Positions 7,784 to 15,708 of a stretch of DNA of 64,000 nt are shown here, in pieces. How positions within the stretch are numbered: position 1 is the stretch's first letter; each line of letters begins with the position of its first letter. A program made the translations under genes and the position numbers. This DNA is from Geodermatophilus poikilotrophus (GTDB lineage Bacteria; Actinomycetota; Actinomycetes; Mycobacteriales; Geodermatophilaceae), in assembly GCF_900111455.1 (NCBI RefSeq), contig NZ_FOIE01000001.1, forward strand, positions 1 through 64,000, given 5' to 3'. The notes under the pieces were generated by a model, which saw only the letters and a program-made list of their open reading frames with translations, was not told the origin of the DNA and did not search any database.

Positions 7784-8814
7784 CAGAGGTCAGCCCCACC
7801 GCCTGGGCCCCCAGCGGAAACCGGCACGTGCTGCTCACCGTGCACACCGGCCGCCACGACATCGTGGAGCTCGCCCGCAGCTCCGCCGCCCGGCTGGCCA
7901 AGGCCGGCATCACCGTGCGGCTGCTCGAGGACGAGGCGGACGCGCTCGGCATCGAGGGCGCGCAGGTCGTGCCCCCGGACGCCGAGGCCGCCCGCGGCGC
8001 GGAGATCGTCATGGTGTTCGGCGGTGACGGCACCTTCCTGCGCGCCGCCGAGCTCGCCCGCTACAGCAACGCCGCGCTGATGGGCGTCAACCTCGGCCGG
8101 GTCGGCTTCCTCGCCGAGACCGAGCCCGAGGCGGTCGAGGAGACGCTCACCGCCATCGAGCGGTGCGAGTACTCGGTGGAGAAGCGGCTGGCGATCGAGG
8201 TCGACGTCCTCGACGCCACCGGTGCCGTCGTCGGCGGCACCTGGGCGCTGAACGAGGCCTCGGTGGAGAAGTCCGAGCGCTCGCGGGTGCTCGACCTGGT
8301 CGTGGCCATCGACGGTCGTCCGCTCACCAGCTTCGGCTGCGACGGCGTCCTGTTCGCCACACCCACCGGGTCCACGGCCTACGCGTTCTCCGCCGGCGGG
8401 CCGGTCGTGTGGCCCGACGTCGAGGCGATGCTCGTCGTCCCGTCGAACGCGCACGCGCTGTTCTCCCGCCCGCTGGTCACCTCGCCGGACTCGGTGCTCA
8501 CCGTCGCCATCCCGGCCGACGGCAACCGCGCCCGCGTGTCCGCCGACGGGCGGCGCGCGCTGGAGGTGCCCGAGGGCGGACGGGTCGACGTCCGCCGGGC
8601 CGCGCGGCCGGTGCGCATCGCGCGCGTGCACACGACCACGTTCGGCGACCGGCTGGTGGCCAAGTTCGGGCTGCCGGTGCGCGGGTTCCGCGACGCGCGC
8701 CGGCACGACCCGGGCCACGAGATGTCTCCGGACCGCAACGTGCTGACCCGCGGTTACGTCCGCGGGGACGGAGGGGAGGGGGGCCACGGTGGCGACACGG
8801 ACGACGACGCGTGA
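7780..8814 (+). CDS. nadK: NAD kinase
   Basis: This 344-residue ATP/polyphosphate-dependent NAD kinase makes NADP from NAD. It carries the signature GGDGTFLRAAE at residues 81-91 with the catalytic Asp. The second conserved block WALNEASVEKSERSR and the glycine-rich CDGVLFATPTGSTAYAFSAGGP loop are also present. The last 30 residues form a hydrophilic tail (glycine and aspartate) beyond the fold. The GTG at 7780 has GAGGAGGAAGC upstream. The 3' end overlaps recN by 26 bases, giving the tlyA-nadK-recN order conserved across actinobacteria. Confidence 0.95.
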   Translation: MTEVSPTAWAPSGNRHVLLTVHTGRHDIVELARSSAARLAKAGITVRLLEDEADALGIEGAQVVPPDAEAARGAEIVMVFGGDGTFLRAAELARYSNAALMGVNLGRVGFLAETEPEAVEETLTAIERCEYSVEKRLAIEVDVLDATGAVVGGTWALNEASVEKSERSRVLDLVVAIDGRPLTSFGCDGVLFATPTGSTAYAFSAGGPVVWPDVEAMLVVPSNAHALFSRPLVTSPDSVLTVAIPADGNRARVSADGRRALEVPEGGRVDVRRAARPVRIARVHTTTFGDRLVAKFGLPVRGFRDARRHDPGHEMSPDRNVLTRGYVRGDGGEGGHGGDTDDDA

Positions 8815-10618
8815 GACCCGACGGCCGGCCCGCACGGCGGAGCCGGTCGAGACGGTCGCCGCGCCACCGGACGGCGGGACGTCGCTGGGCCGGCTGACCG
8901 AGCTGCGCATCCGCGGGCTCGGCGCCATCGACGACGTCACCCTCGAACTCGGCGACGGCCTGACCGTGGTGACCGGGGAGACCGGCGCGGGCAAGACGAT
9001 GGTCGTCACCGGCCTGACGCTGCTCTTCGGCGGGCGGGCCGACCCCGGCCGGGTGCGCGCCAACGGGCGGGCCGGTGTCGAGGGCCGGCTGGCGCTGCCC
9101 GCCGACTCCCCGGTGTGGGAGCGCGCGGCCGACGCCGGCGCCGACCCCGACGACGACGGCACGCTGATCCTGGCGCGCACGGTCAGCGCCGAGGGCCGCT
9201 CGCGGGCCCACCTCGGCGGGCGCAGCGTGCCGGTCGGCGTCGTCGCCGAGCTGGCCGAGGGCCTGCTGGCGGTGCACGGGCAGAGCGACCAGCTGCGGCT
9301 GTCCCGTCCGGCCGAGCAGCGTCGGGCCCTGGACCGCTACGCCGGCACCGCGCACCTGGAGCTGCTGGACCGCTACCGCGAGGCGTACACCCGCTGGCGG
9401 CAGCTGGCCGGCGACCTCGAGCGCCGCCGCGGTCAGGCGCGGGAGCTGGCCCAGGCCGCCGACGTCCTCCGCCACGGGCTGGAGGAGATCGAGGCGGCGG
9501 GCCCGCAGCCGGGAGAGGACGCCGAGCTGGACGCGCAGGCGCGGCGGCTCAGCGACGCCGACGCGCTCCGCGCAGCCGCCGACGAGGCCCGCACCGCGCT
9601 GGTCGGCGACGTCACCGGCGACCTCGGCGACGACCTGCCGCAGGACGCCAGCGCGGCGCTGGCGATCGCGGAGCGGGCGCTGGCCGCCTCCGACGACCCC
9701 ACCCTGGTGATGCTCGCCCAGGACCTCAACGACGCGGTCGCGGTCGTCTCCGACGTCGCCGGGCAGCTGGCCACCTACGTCGCCGACCTGGACGCCGACC
9801 CCGCCCGGCTGGCCGAGGTGATGGACCGCCGCGCGGCGATCACCGCCCTGGTGCGCAAGTACGCCGACGTCGGCGACGGCGTGGACGGCGTCCTGGCCTG
9901 GGCCGAGGACGCGCGCCGCCGCCTGGACGAGCTCGACGTCTCGGACGAGGCCCTCGAGGCGCTCGAGGCCGCCCGCGACGCGGCCCGGACCGAGGTCGAC
10001 GACCTGGGCGCGCAGGTGTCGGCCGGGCGGCGGGCGGCCGCCGAGGGCTTCGCCGCCGAGGTGGGCCGGGAGCTCGCCGGGCTGGCGATGAAGAGCGCGC
10101 GGGTCTCCTTCTCGATCGAGAGCGACCCGGACGCCCCGGGACCGGAGGGCATCGACGAGGTGGCGCTGCTGATGGCGGCCCACCCCGGCGCCCCGCCGCG
10201 CCCGGTCCACAAGGGTGCCTCCGGTGGCGAGCTGTCCCGGGTGATGCTGGCCATCGAGGTGGTCTTCGCCGGTGCCGACCCCGTGCCGGTCATGGTCTTC
10301 GACGAGGTCGACGCCGGGGTCGGCGGGCAGGCCGCCGGGGAGATCGGCCGGCGGCTGGCCCGGCTGGCGCGCCGGCACCAGGTCGTCGTCGTCACCCACC
10401 TGGCGCAGGTCGCGGCGTTCGCCGACACCCACCTGGTGGTCGACAAGTCCCCGGACACCGGAGCGGGCGTGACCGCCACCGACATCCGGGCCGTCGACGG
10501 CGAGGACCGGGTGCGCGAGCTGGCCCGGATGCTCTCCGGGCTGACCGACAGCGACACCGGCCAGGCCCACGCCCGGGAGCTGCTCGCCGTGGCGGCGACC
10601 GCACGCGCGGCGGCGTAG
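8789..10618 (+). CDS. recN: DNA repair protein RecN
   Basis: The 609-residue SMC-like ATPase has Walker A GETGAGKT at residues 63-70 and LRIRGLGAIDDVTLELG before it. A central coiled coil covers about 170-400, rich in EL, EA and RR heptads. The ABC signature is GASGGELSRVMLAIE and Walker B is VMVFDEVDAGVGG. The VVVTHLAQVAAFADTHLVV D/H-loop follows. RecN acts early in double-strand-break repair. The first 35 residues are a basic, low-complexity extension, so a later start is possible. It overlaps the end of nadK. Confidence 0.95.
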   Translation: MATRTTTRETRRPARTAEPVETVAAPPDGGTSLGRLTELRIRGLGAIDDVTLELGDGLTVVTGETGAGKTMVVTGLTLLFGGRADPGRVRANGRAGVEGRLALPADSPVWERAADAGADPDDDGTLILARTVSAEGRSRAHLGGRSVPVGVVAELAEGLLAVHGQSDQLRLSRPAEQRRALDRYAGTAHLELLDRYREAYTRWRQLAGDLERRRGQARELAQAADVLRHGLEEIEAAGPQPGEDAELDAQARRLSDADALRAAADEARTALVGDVTGDLGDDLPQDASAALAIAERALAASDDPTLVMLAQDLNDAVAVVSDVAGQLATYVADLDADPARLAEVMDRRAAITALVRKYADVGDGVDGVLAWAEDARRRLDELDVSDEALEALEAARDAARTEVDDLGAQVSAGRRAAAEGFAAEVGRELAGLAMKSARVSFSIESDPDAPGPEGIDEVALLMAAHPGAPPRPVHKGASGGELSRVMLAIEVVFAGADPVPVMVFDEVDAGVGGQAAGEIGRRLARLARRHQVVVVTHLAQVAAFADTHLVVDKSPDTGAGVTATDIRAVDGEDRVRELARMLSGLTDSDTGQAHARELLAVAATARAAA

Positions 10619-10745
10619 CGGGCGCGGTCGGGCAGCCAGGAGTGACGGCGGAACGAGTGGGGTAGGGCCGGATCGTGCCCCACCGACGTCGCACCGCCGC
10701 AGCCGCACGGCCCCTCGCCCACCCCGCGCTGACCGGTGCCGCCCG

Positions 10746-11462
10746 GTGAGCTGCTTCTCCTCCGCCGACGAGTCGGCGCACTACGGGTTCAGCGTCTGCA
10801 TGCTGCTGCAGCACTACCGCGATCAGCTGGGCTGGGCGCGCGAGGGCGTCGTCGAGCTCGGCACGGGCGATGCCACCGCCATCGCCGACGTGGTGGCCGG
10901 CCTGCCGGAGCTGCGGGTGCGCAGCTTCGACATCAGCGCCCCGTCGGTCGAGCGGGCCCGGGAGAACATCGCCGCCCGCGGTGTCGCCGACCGCTACACC
11001 GTCGAGTTCGGCGACTTCTTCGACCGCGCCGACTCCGCGGCCGGGCCGTCGGCGTCCACGGTGATCGCCAACCCGCCCTACATCCCGGCGCCGGACCGCG
11101 ACATCCTCATGCCCGAGCTCTGGGGCGGGGTGTACGGCAACGACCTGGTGCTGCAGCTGCTCAAGGCCGGCTACCGCAACGTCGTCACCGCGGTGCCGAG
11201 CTACGCCGACCCGGAGACGACGGTCCGGACGGCGGAGGACCTCGGGTACCGCGTCGTGAACTTCCTCGCCATGGGCCTGGACTACGGCGAGTACAGCAGC
11301 GAGCCCAAGGTGCGCGACCACGTCCGCCGGCTGGTCGCCGAGGGCCGCGGCTGGGCGGGGGAGGACGAGTACATGGTCGCCGTCGCGCTCTTCACGCAGG
11401 ACCCGGACATCCCCGGCGACCGCGCCGGGCAGCTGCTGCGCGCCCTGCAGCTGTCCGCCTGA
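10746..11462 (+). CDS. class I SAM methyltransferase with NPPY motif
   Basis: The 238-residue protein has SAM-binding motif I VVELGTGDATA (residues 38-48) and an acidic motif II end (RSFDISAPSVERA). Motif IV is IANPPYIPAPDRD, characteristic of N6-adenine and N5-glutamine methyltransferases (HemK/PrmC/RlmF-like). YGNDLVLQLLKAGYRNVV lies downstream. The target could be a protein glutamine, a nucleic acid adenine or a small molecule. A GTG at 10746 gives MSCFSSADESAHYGFSV. It stands alone between recN and a convergent TetR gene. Confidence 0.8.
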   Translation: MSCFSSADESAHYGFSVCMLLQHYRDQLGWAREGVVELGTGDATAIADVVAGLPELRVRSFDISAPSVERARENIAARGVADRYTVEFGDFFDRADSAAGPSASTVIANPPYIPAPDRDILMPELWGGVYGNDLVLQLLKAGYRNVVTAVPSYADPETTVRTAEDLGYRVVNFLAMGLDYGEYSSEPKVRDHVRRLVAEGRGWAGEDEYMVAVALFTQDPDIPGDRAGQLLRALQLSA

Positions 11463-11582
11463 CCCCGGCGCCTCCAGCGGTCCCGGGGTGGGTCGCCTCG
11501 CGAGGAGGGCCGGGGTGGGCTCAGCTCAGCCGGTGGACGGCACCTGGCCGCGGCGCCGGCCGGTAGGCCGACGGTGTGGTCG

Positions 11583-12425
11583 TCACCGCCGCTTGGCGTA
11601 GCCGGCGAGTCCGAACTGCAGCAGCGCGAGACCCCGCTCGCCGCGGGCGCGCAGCTCCGCGGACAGCGCCGGGCCCGAGACGCCGGCGAGCACCCGGTCA
11701 CGGGCCAGTTCGAGCAGTGCGGCGTAGAGGCTGAGCACCGCGTGGGCGGCCAGCCACGGCGCGAGCTCACCCGCCTCGGCCTGCGTCTCCTCGGCGATGA
11801 GCTCCGCCAGCGCGGTGGTCAGCTCGCCGAGGATCTCCCGCTCGCGCACCTGCAGCGTGCGGCTGCCGCGGATCACCTGGGCCATCTCCGCCACACCGGC
11901 TGCGGCCTCGGGGGCGCCGAGCCCGCTCATCGCCCGGACGACGAAGGTGCCGGCCGCCGCGCTCACCGACTCGCCCGCGGGACGGCGGCGCACCGCCTCG
12001 AGCAGCGCTGCGCGCATCGGCGGGTCGGCCTCGAAGACCAGCCCCTCCTTGACCGGGAAGTGGTTGAACACCGTCTTCTCGACCACGCCGGCGCGTTGCG
12101 CGATCTCCACGACGCTCACCGCGTCGAACCCGCGCTCGGCGAACAGTTCGGCGGCGGCCTCGATGATCGTGCCGCGGGTCTGCTGGCGGCGCCGCTCGCG
12201 CAGGCCGGGGCCGCGCAGCGCGCGCCGCCCGCGCCGTCCCCGGGCCGCCTGCTCGGGCTCGGCAGGGGCCGGGGGAGCGGCCGGCGTGGTGGTCCCGGGG
12301 AGCGGCGGTGCCTCGTCGTCGGGCGTCGCCGGCGCGGGCAGGTCGTGGCCGACCGCCTCGGGCGTCTCCGGCCGCACGTCGTCGTCCTCGTCCGTGCGGC
12401 CGACTGCGTGCGCCCCTGGAGTCAC
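11583..12425 (-). CDS. TetR family transcriptional regulator
   Basis: About 280 residues with a 75-residue Pro/Glu/Ala-rich leader. The leader precedes a TetR helix-turn-helix: TIIEAAAELFAERGFDAVSVVEIAQRAGVVEKTVFNHFPVKEGLV. The C-terminal ligand domain is all-helical (ALLEAVRRRPAGESV ... LYAALLELARDRVLAG). The start is uncertain. The GTG at 12425 is the longest reasonable choice, but several in-frame GTGs inside the leader would also give a normal-length TetR of about 200 residues. It is divergent from steA, whose promoter region it may share. Confidence 0.85.
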   Translation of the reverse strand: MTPGAHAVGRTDEDDDVRPETPEAVGHDLPAPATPDDEAPPLPGTTTPAAPPAPAEPEQAARGRRGRRALRGPGLRERRRQQTRGTIIEAAAELFAERGFDAVSVVEIAQRAGVVEKTVFNHFPVKEGLVFEADPPMRAALLEAVRRRPAGESVSAAAGTFVVRAMSGLGAPEAAAGVAEMAQVIRGSRTLQVREREILGELTTALAELIAEETQAEAGELAPWLAAHAVLSLYAALLELARDRVLAGVSGPALSAELRARGERGLALLQFGLAGYAKRR

Positions 12426-12590
12426 CCCGCCAACGCTAGACAGCCCGGCGGGGGGCTCCGGCAGGGCCCGTGCGGCAGGTGTGCCCGGCGTGTCGTGGTC
12501 TCCGTGGTGTCGGACACTCTGCGTGACTGGTATGTCGTCGATGCGCGTCGGTAGGCGGTGGCTCCAGGTCTGCGTGGGAGAGTGCAGGCC

Positions 12591-13778
12591 ATGCGCATCG
12601 GCTCTCTCCGCCGTGGCCGGGCGCCGGAAGCGGCCCCCGGAGTGACCGGCACCGTGCGGCTCGACCGCCGCACCAAGAACCTCACCAAGCGGCTGCGCCC
12701 CGGGGACGTCGCGGTCATCGACCACGTCGACATCGACCGGGTCAGCGCCGACTCGCTGGTCGCCTGCAGGGTCGCCGCGGTCGTCAACGCCGCACCCAGC
12801 ACCTCCGGCCGCTACCCGAACCTCGGCCCCGAGATCCTGGTCGACGCCGGCATCCCGCTCGTCGACGGGGTGGGCAAGGAGGTGCTGTCCGCCGTCAAGG
12901 AGGGGACGGCGGTCCGCGTCGACGGCAACCGGCTGCTGCTGGCGGACGGCACCGTCGTCGCCGAGGGCACCGAGCAGACCGCGGAGTCCGTCGCCGAGGC
13001 GATGGCCGAGGCCCGCGCCGGGCTGTCCGTGCAGTTGGAGGCGTTCGCCACCAACACGATGGAGTACATGAAGCGCGAGCGCGCGCTGCTGCTCGACGGC
13101 GTCGGCGTCCCGGACGTGGCCACGCAGATCGAGGGCCGGCACGTGCTGGTCGTCGTCCGCGGCTACGACTACAAGGAGGACCTGCAGGCGCTGCGGTCCT
13201 ACATCCGTGACTACCGGCCGGTGCTCATCGGCGTCGACGGCGGCGCGGACGCGCTCGTCGAGGCCGGCTACCGGCCGGACATGATCATCGGCGACATGGA
13301 CTCGGTGAGCGACGACGTCCTGAAGAGCGGCGCCGAGGTCGTCGTGCACGCCTACGCCGACGGCCGCGCCCCGGGCCTGGCGCGGGTGCAGGACCTCGGC
13401 GTCGAGGCGATCACCTTCCCGGCCGCGGCCACCAGCGAGGACATCGCGATGCTGCTGGCCGACGAGAAGGGCGCCAGGCTCATCGTCGCCGTCGGCACCC
13501 ACGCCACCCTGGTCGAGTTCCTCGACAAGGGCCGCGGCGGCATGGCCTCCACCTTCCTCACCCGGCTGCGGCTGGGCGGCAAGCTCGTCGACGCCAAGGG
13601 CGTGAGCCGGCTCTACCGCAGCCGCATCTCGACCCTGACCCTGGTCGTCCTGGTGCTCGCCGCCCTGGTGGCGATCGGGTCGGCCCTCGCCGTCTCCGCG
13701 GTCGGCCGCGTCTACCTCGACCTGACGGTCGACCAATGGAACAGCTTCGTGTTCTGGCTGGAGAACCTCTTCTCGTGA
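12591..13778 (+). CDS. steA: SteA-like cytokinetic protein
   Basis: This 395-residue protein corresponds to Rv1697/SteA. A TPK-like catalytic fold carries VLIGVDGGADALVEAGYRPDMIIGDMDSVSDD (about residues 210-240). A YDYKEDLQALRSYIRDYRP segment precedes it. A single transmembrane helix (LTLVVLVLAALVAIGSALAV, about 345-368) ends in a short tail. SteA and SteB form a membrane complex that regulates peptidoglycan hydrolysis at division in corynebacteria (family knowledge). The ATG at 12591 has GGGAGAG upstream. The stop overlaps the steB GTG by four bases. Confidence 0.92.
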   Translation: MRIGSLRRGRAPEAAPGVTGTVRLDRRTKNLTKRLRPGDVAVIDHVDIDRVSADSLVACRVAAVVNAAPSTSGRYPNLGPEILVDAGIPLVDGVGKEVLSAVKEGTAVRVDGNRLLLADGTVVAEGTEQTAESVAEAMAEARAGLSVQLEAFATNTMEYMKRERALLLDGVGVPDVATQIEGRHVLVVVRGYDYKEDLQALRSYIRDYRPVLIGVDGGADALVEAGYRPDMIIGDMDSVSDDVLKSGAEVVVHAYADGRAPGLARVQDLGVEAITFPAAATSEDIAMLLADEKGARLIVAVGTHATLVEFLDKGRGGMASTFLTRLRLGGKLVDAKGVSRLYRSRISTLTLVVLVLAALVAIGSALAVSAVGRVYLDLTVDQWNSFVFWLENLFS

Positions 13779-14728
13779 TCGACTTCCGGTACCACCTGGT
13801 CTCGCTGATCGCGGTCTTCCTGGCCGTCGCGCTGGGCATCGTCATCGGCACCACGGCGCTCAACGCGCCGATCCTCGAGGACCTCGAGGGAGAGGTGGCC
13901 GCGCTCGCCGAGGACAAGCGGGAGCTGGAGACCCAGACGCGGGAGCTGCAGGCCCAGCTGGACACCAGTGAGGCCTTCGAGCAGGCCGTCGCCCCGTCGC
14001 TGGTCGCCGACAACCTCGCCGGGCGCAGCGTCGTGCTGGTCGCCGCCGGCGAGGACGTCGCCACCGAGACCGTCGAGGAGGTCTCCACCCTCGTCGGCCA
14101 GGCCGGCGGCACCGTGACCGGCACCGTCCGGCTGCAGCCGGAGTACAGCGACCCGGCCGCCGCCGCCGAGGTGCAGAGCTACGTCACCGGGCCGGGCCTG
14201 CCCACCGGCGTCACGCTGCCCGAGACCGACGACACCGGGCAGCTGGTCGGCTCGCTGCTGGCCCAGGTGCTCATGCGCCCGGCGACCCCTGGTGCCCCGG
14301 CGCCGGACACCGCCGCGCTCTCCTCGGTGCTCGCCGGCCTGCGGGCCCTCGACCTGCTGGACGTCGAGTCCAGCTCGGTCACCCCGGCCGACTTCGCCGT
14401 GCTGCTCACCGCCGGCGCCCCCGCCGAGCAGGACGCCGCGCAGCGCACCGACACCCTCGTCGACCTGGCGCTGGCCCTCGACGCCGCGGGCTCCGGTGCC
14501 GTCGTCGCCGGCGACGCCGCCTCGGCCGGGGACACCGGTCCGGTCGGCGTCATCCGCGCCGACCCGGAGAACTCGGCGGCCGTCTCGACCGTGGACAACG
14601 TCGACGCGGCGTCCGGCCGGATCAGCACGGTGCTCGCCCTCGGGCGGGAGAGCCAGGGCACCTCGGGCGCCTACGGCACGGGCGAGGACGCCCAGCCGGT
14701 GCCGCCGCTGCCCGCCGCGACCCCGTGA
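13775..14728 (+). CDS. steB: SteB / MctB-like membrane protein
   Basis: The 317-residue protein begins IDFRYHLVSLIAVFLAVALG, a signature N-terminal membrane helix of the Rv1698/MctB/SteB family. A coiled coil follows (about 35-75: EDLEGEVAALAEDKRELETQ). The mixed alpha/beta extracytoplasmic domain ends in a Pro-rich tail. Rv1698 has been described both as a copper-related outer-membrane protein and, in corynebacteria, as the SteA partner. The adjacent steA supports the divisome role here. It starts at a GTG overlapping steA and ends overlapping the MraY-like gene. Confidence 0.92.
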   Translation: MIDFRYHLVSLIAVFLAVALGIVIGTTALNAPILEDLEGEVAALAEDKRELETQTRELQAQLDTSEAFEQAVAPSLVADNLAGRSVVLVAAGEDVATETVEEVSTLVGQAGGTVTGTVRLQPEYSDPAAAAEVQSYVTGPGLPTGVTLPETDDTGQLVGSLLAQVLMRPATPGAPAPDTAALSSVLAGLRALDLLDVESSSVTPADFAVLLTAGAPAEQDAAQRTDTLVDLALALDAAGSGAVVAGDAASAGDTGPVGVIRADPENSAAVSTVDNVDAASGRISTVLALGRESQGTSGAYGTGEDAQPVPPLPAATP

Positions 14729-15708
14729 GCCGCCGGCGATCGGCGCTGCTCGCGCTCAGCGGTGCCGCCGCGGCCCGGCTGGGCCTGGCCGGTGCCGCCG
14801 CGCTGGACGCGCGGCCGGCCGGGGCGCCCTGGCGGCGCACCAACTACGCCGGCCGGCCGGTGACCCTGCTCGGCGGCCCCGCCCTGGCGCTCGCCGCGAC
14901 CGCCTCCGCGGTCGCCGGCGCCCCGGCCGGCACCCGGGCTGCCGCCGCGCTGGTCGGCACCGTGTCCGGGCTGGTCGGGAGCTACGACGACCTCGCCGGT
15001 GCCCGTCCCGAGCAGGCGCGCGACAAGGGGCTGGCCGGGCACCTGCGCGCGCTGCGGGCCGGGCGGGTCTCCGCCGGCGCGGTCAAGGTCGCCGGCATCG
15101 GCGCCGCCGCGGCGGCCGCGGCGCTGCTCGTGCAGGACCCCGCTGCCCCCTGCCGGCCCCATCCAGGGCACCGCCCCGAGCCTCGATCGGCCCTCCTGCA
15201 GGGCTTCGCCACGAGCGTGCGAGTGGCGGGGGGCAGGAGGGTCCTCCACGGGGGGGACGGGGTCCTCCCACCTGCAGCCAGGCCGCTCCACCGCCTCACC
15301 ACGCTCGCCGACGCCGTCCTCACCACCGGGCTGGTCGCGGGCACCGCCAACCTGGTCAACCTGCTCGACCTGCGCCCCGGCCGGGCGGCCAAGGCCGCCG
15401 CGCTCGCCGCCGCCGCCGGGCTGGGGAGCCCGTCGGGCGCCCTCGTCGCCGGCCCGCTCGGTGCGAGCATCGCCGTGCTGCCGGCCGACCTGGGGGAGCG
15501 GGTCATGCTCGGCGACTGCGGCGCCAACGCCGTCGGCGCGCTGCTCGGGCTCCGGCTGGCGGCGGTGCCGGGCCGCAGGGCGCGTGCCGGGGCGCTCGCG
15601 GCCGTGGTGGGGCTGACCCTGGCCAGCGAGCGGGTGAGCTTCACGCGCGTCATCGAGGCCACCCCCGTGCTCCGCGAGCTGGACCGGATCGGCCGACGCG
15701 GGGCATGA
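14725..15708 (+). CDS. MraY/WecA-like phospho-sugar transferase with in-frame repeat insertion
   Basis: The 327-residue polytopic protein belongs to the polyprenyl-phosphate HexNAc-1-P transferase superfamily. It has the Mg-binding pair SYDDLAG (Asp88-Asp89), RDKGLAGHL, a VKVAGIG helix, NLVNLLDLRPGRAAK (Asn209, Asn212, Asp215) and MLGDCGANAVGALLG. Residues about 136-188 interrupt a membrane helix. They are Pro/Arg/Gly-rich and encoded by a copy of the dispersed GC-rich repeat (15140-15275), which keeps the frame. Without it the protein would be about 275 residues. Whether it is still active is uncertain. It is coupled to steB upstream and to a MurJ-like gene downstream. Confidence 0.82.
   Translation: MSRRRSALLALSGAAAARLGLAGAAALDARPAGAPWRRTNYAGRPVTLLGGPALALAATASAVAGAPAGTRAAAALVGTVSGLVGSYDDLAGARPEQARDKGLAGHLRALRAGRVSAGAVKVAGIGAAAAAAALLVQDPAAPCRPHPGHRPEPRSALLQGFATSVRVAGGRRVLHGGDGVLPPAARPLHRLTTLADAVLTTGLVAGTANLVNLLDLRPGRAAKAAALAAAAGLGSPSGALVAGPLGASIAVLPADLGERVMLGDCGANAVGALLGLRLAAVPGRRARAGALAAVVGLTLASERVSFTRVIEATPVLRELDRIGRRGA
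15140..15275. repeat. dispersed GC-rich palindromic repeat inside a gene (copy B)
   Basis: The segment shares CCGGCCCC(A)TCCAGGGC and GGACGGGGTCCTCCC with copy A near 6 kb. Its central 58 bases (15188-15246) align closely with the reverse complement of copy C at 23205-23265, sharing GCGAGTGGCGGGGGGCA. The arms CCCTCCTGC and GCAGGAGGG form a hairpin. It is inserted without breaking the reading frame of the MraY-like transferase. Confidence 0.85.

Noticed and set aside
6364..9180. A 938-residue minus-strand open frame
   Set aside because: It lies opposite tlyA, nadK and recN, whose motifs are unmistakable. High GC gives long antisense frames by chance.
8498..10708. A long minus-strand open frame opposite recN
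   Set aside because: Antisense shadow of recN with no recognisable motif.
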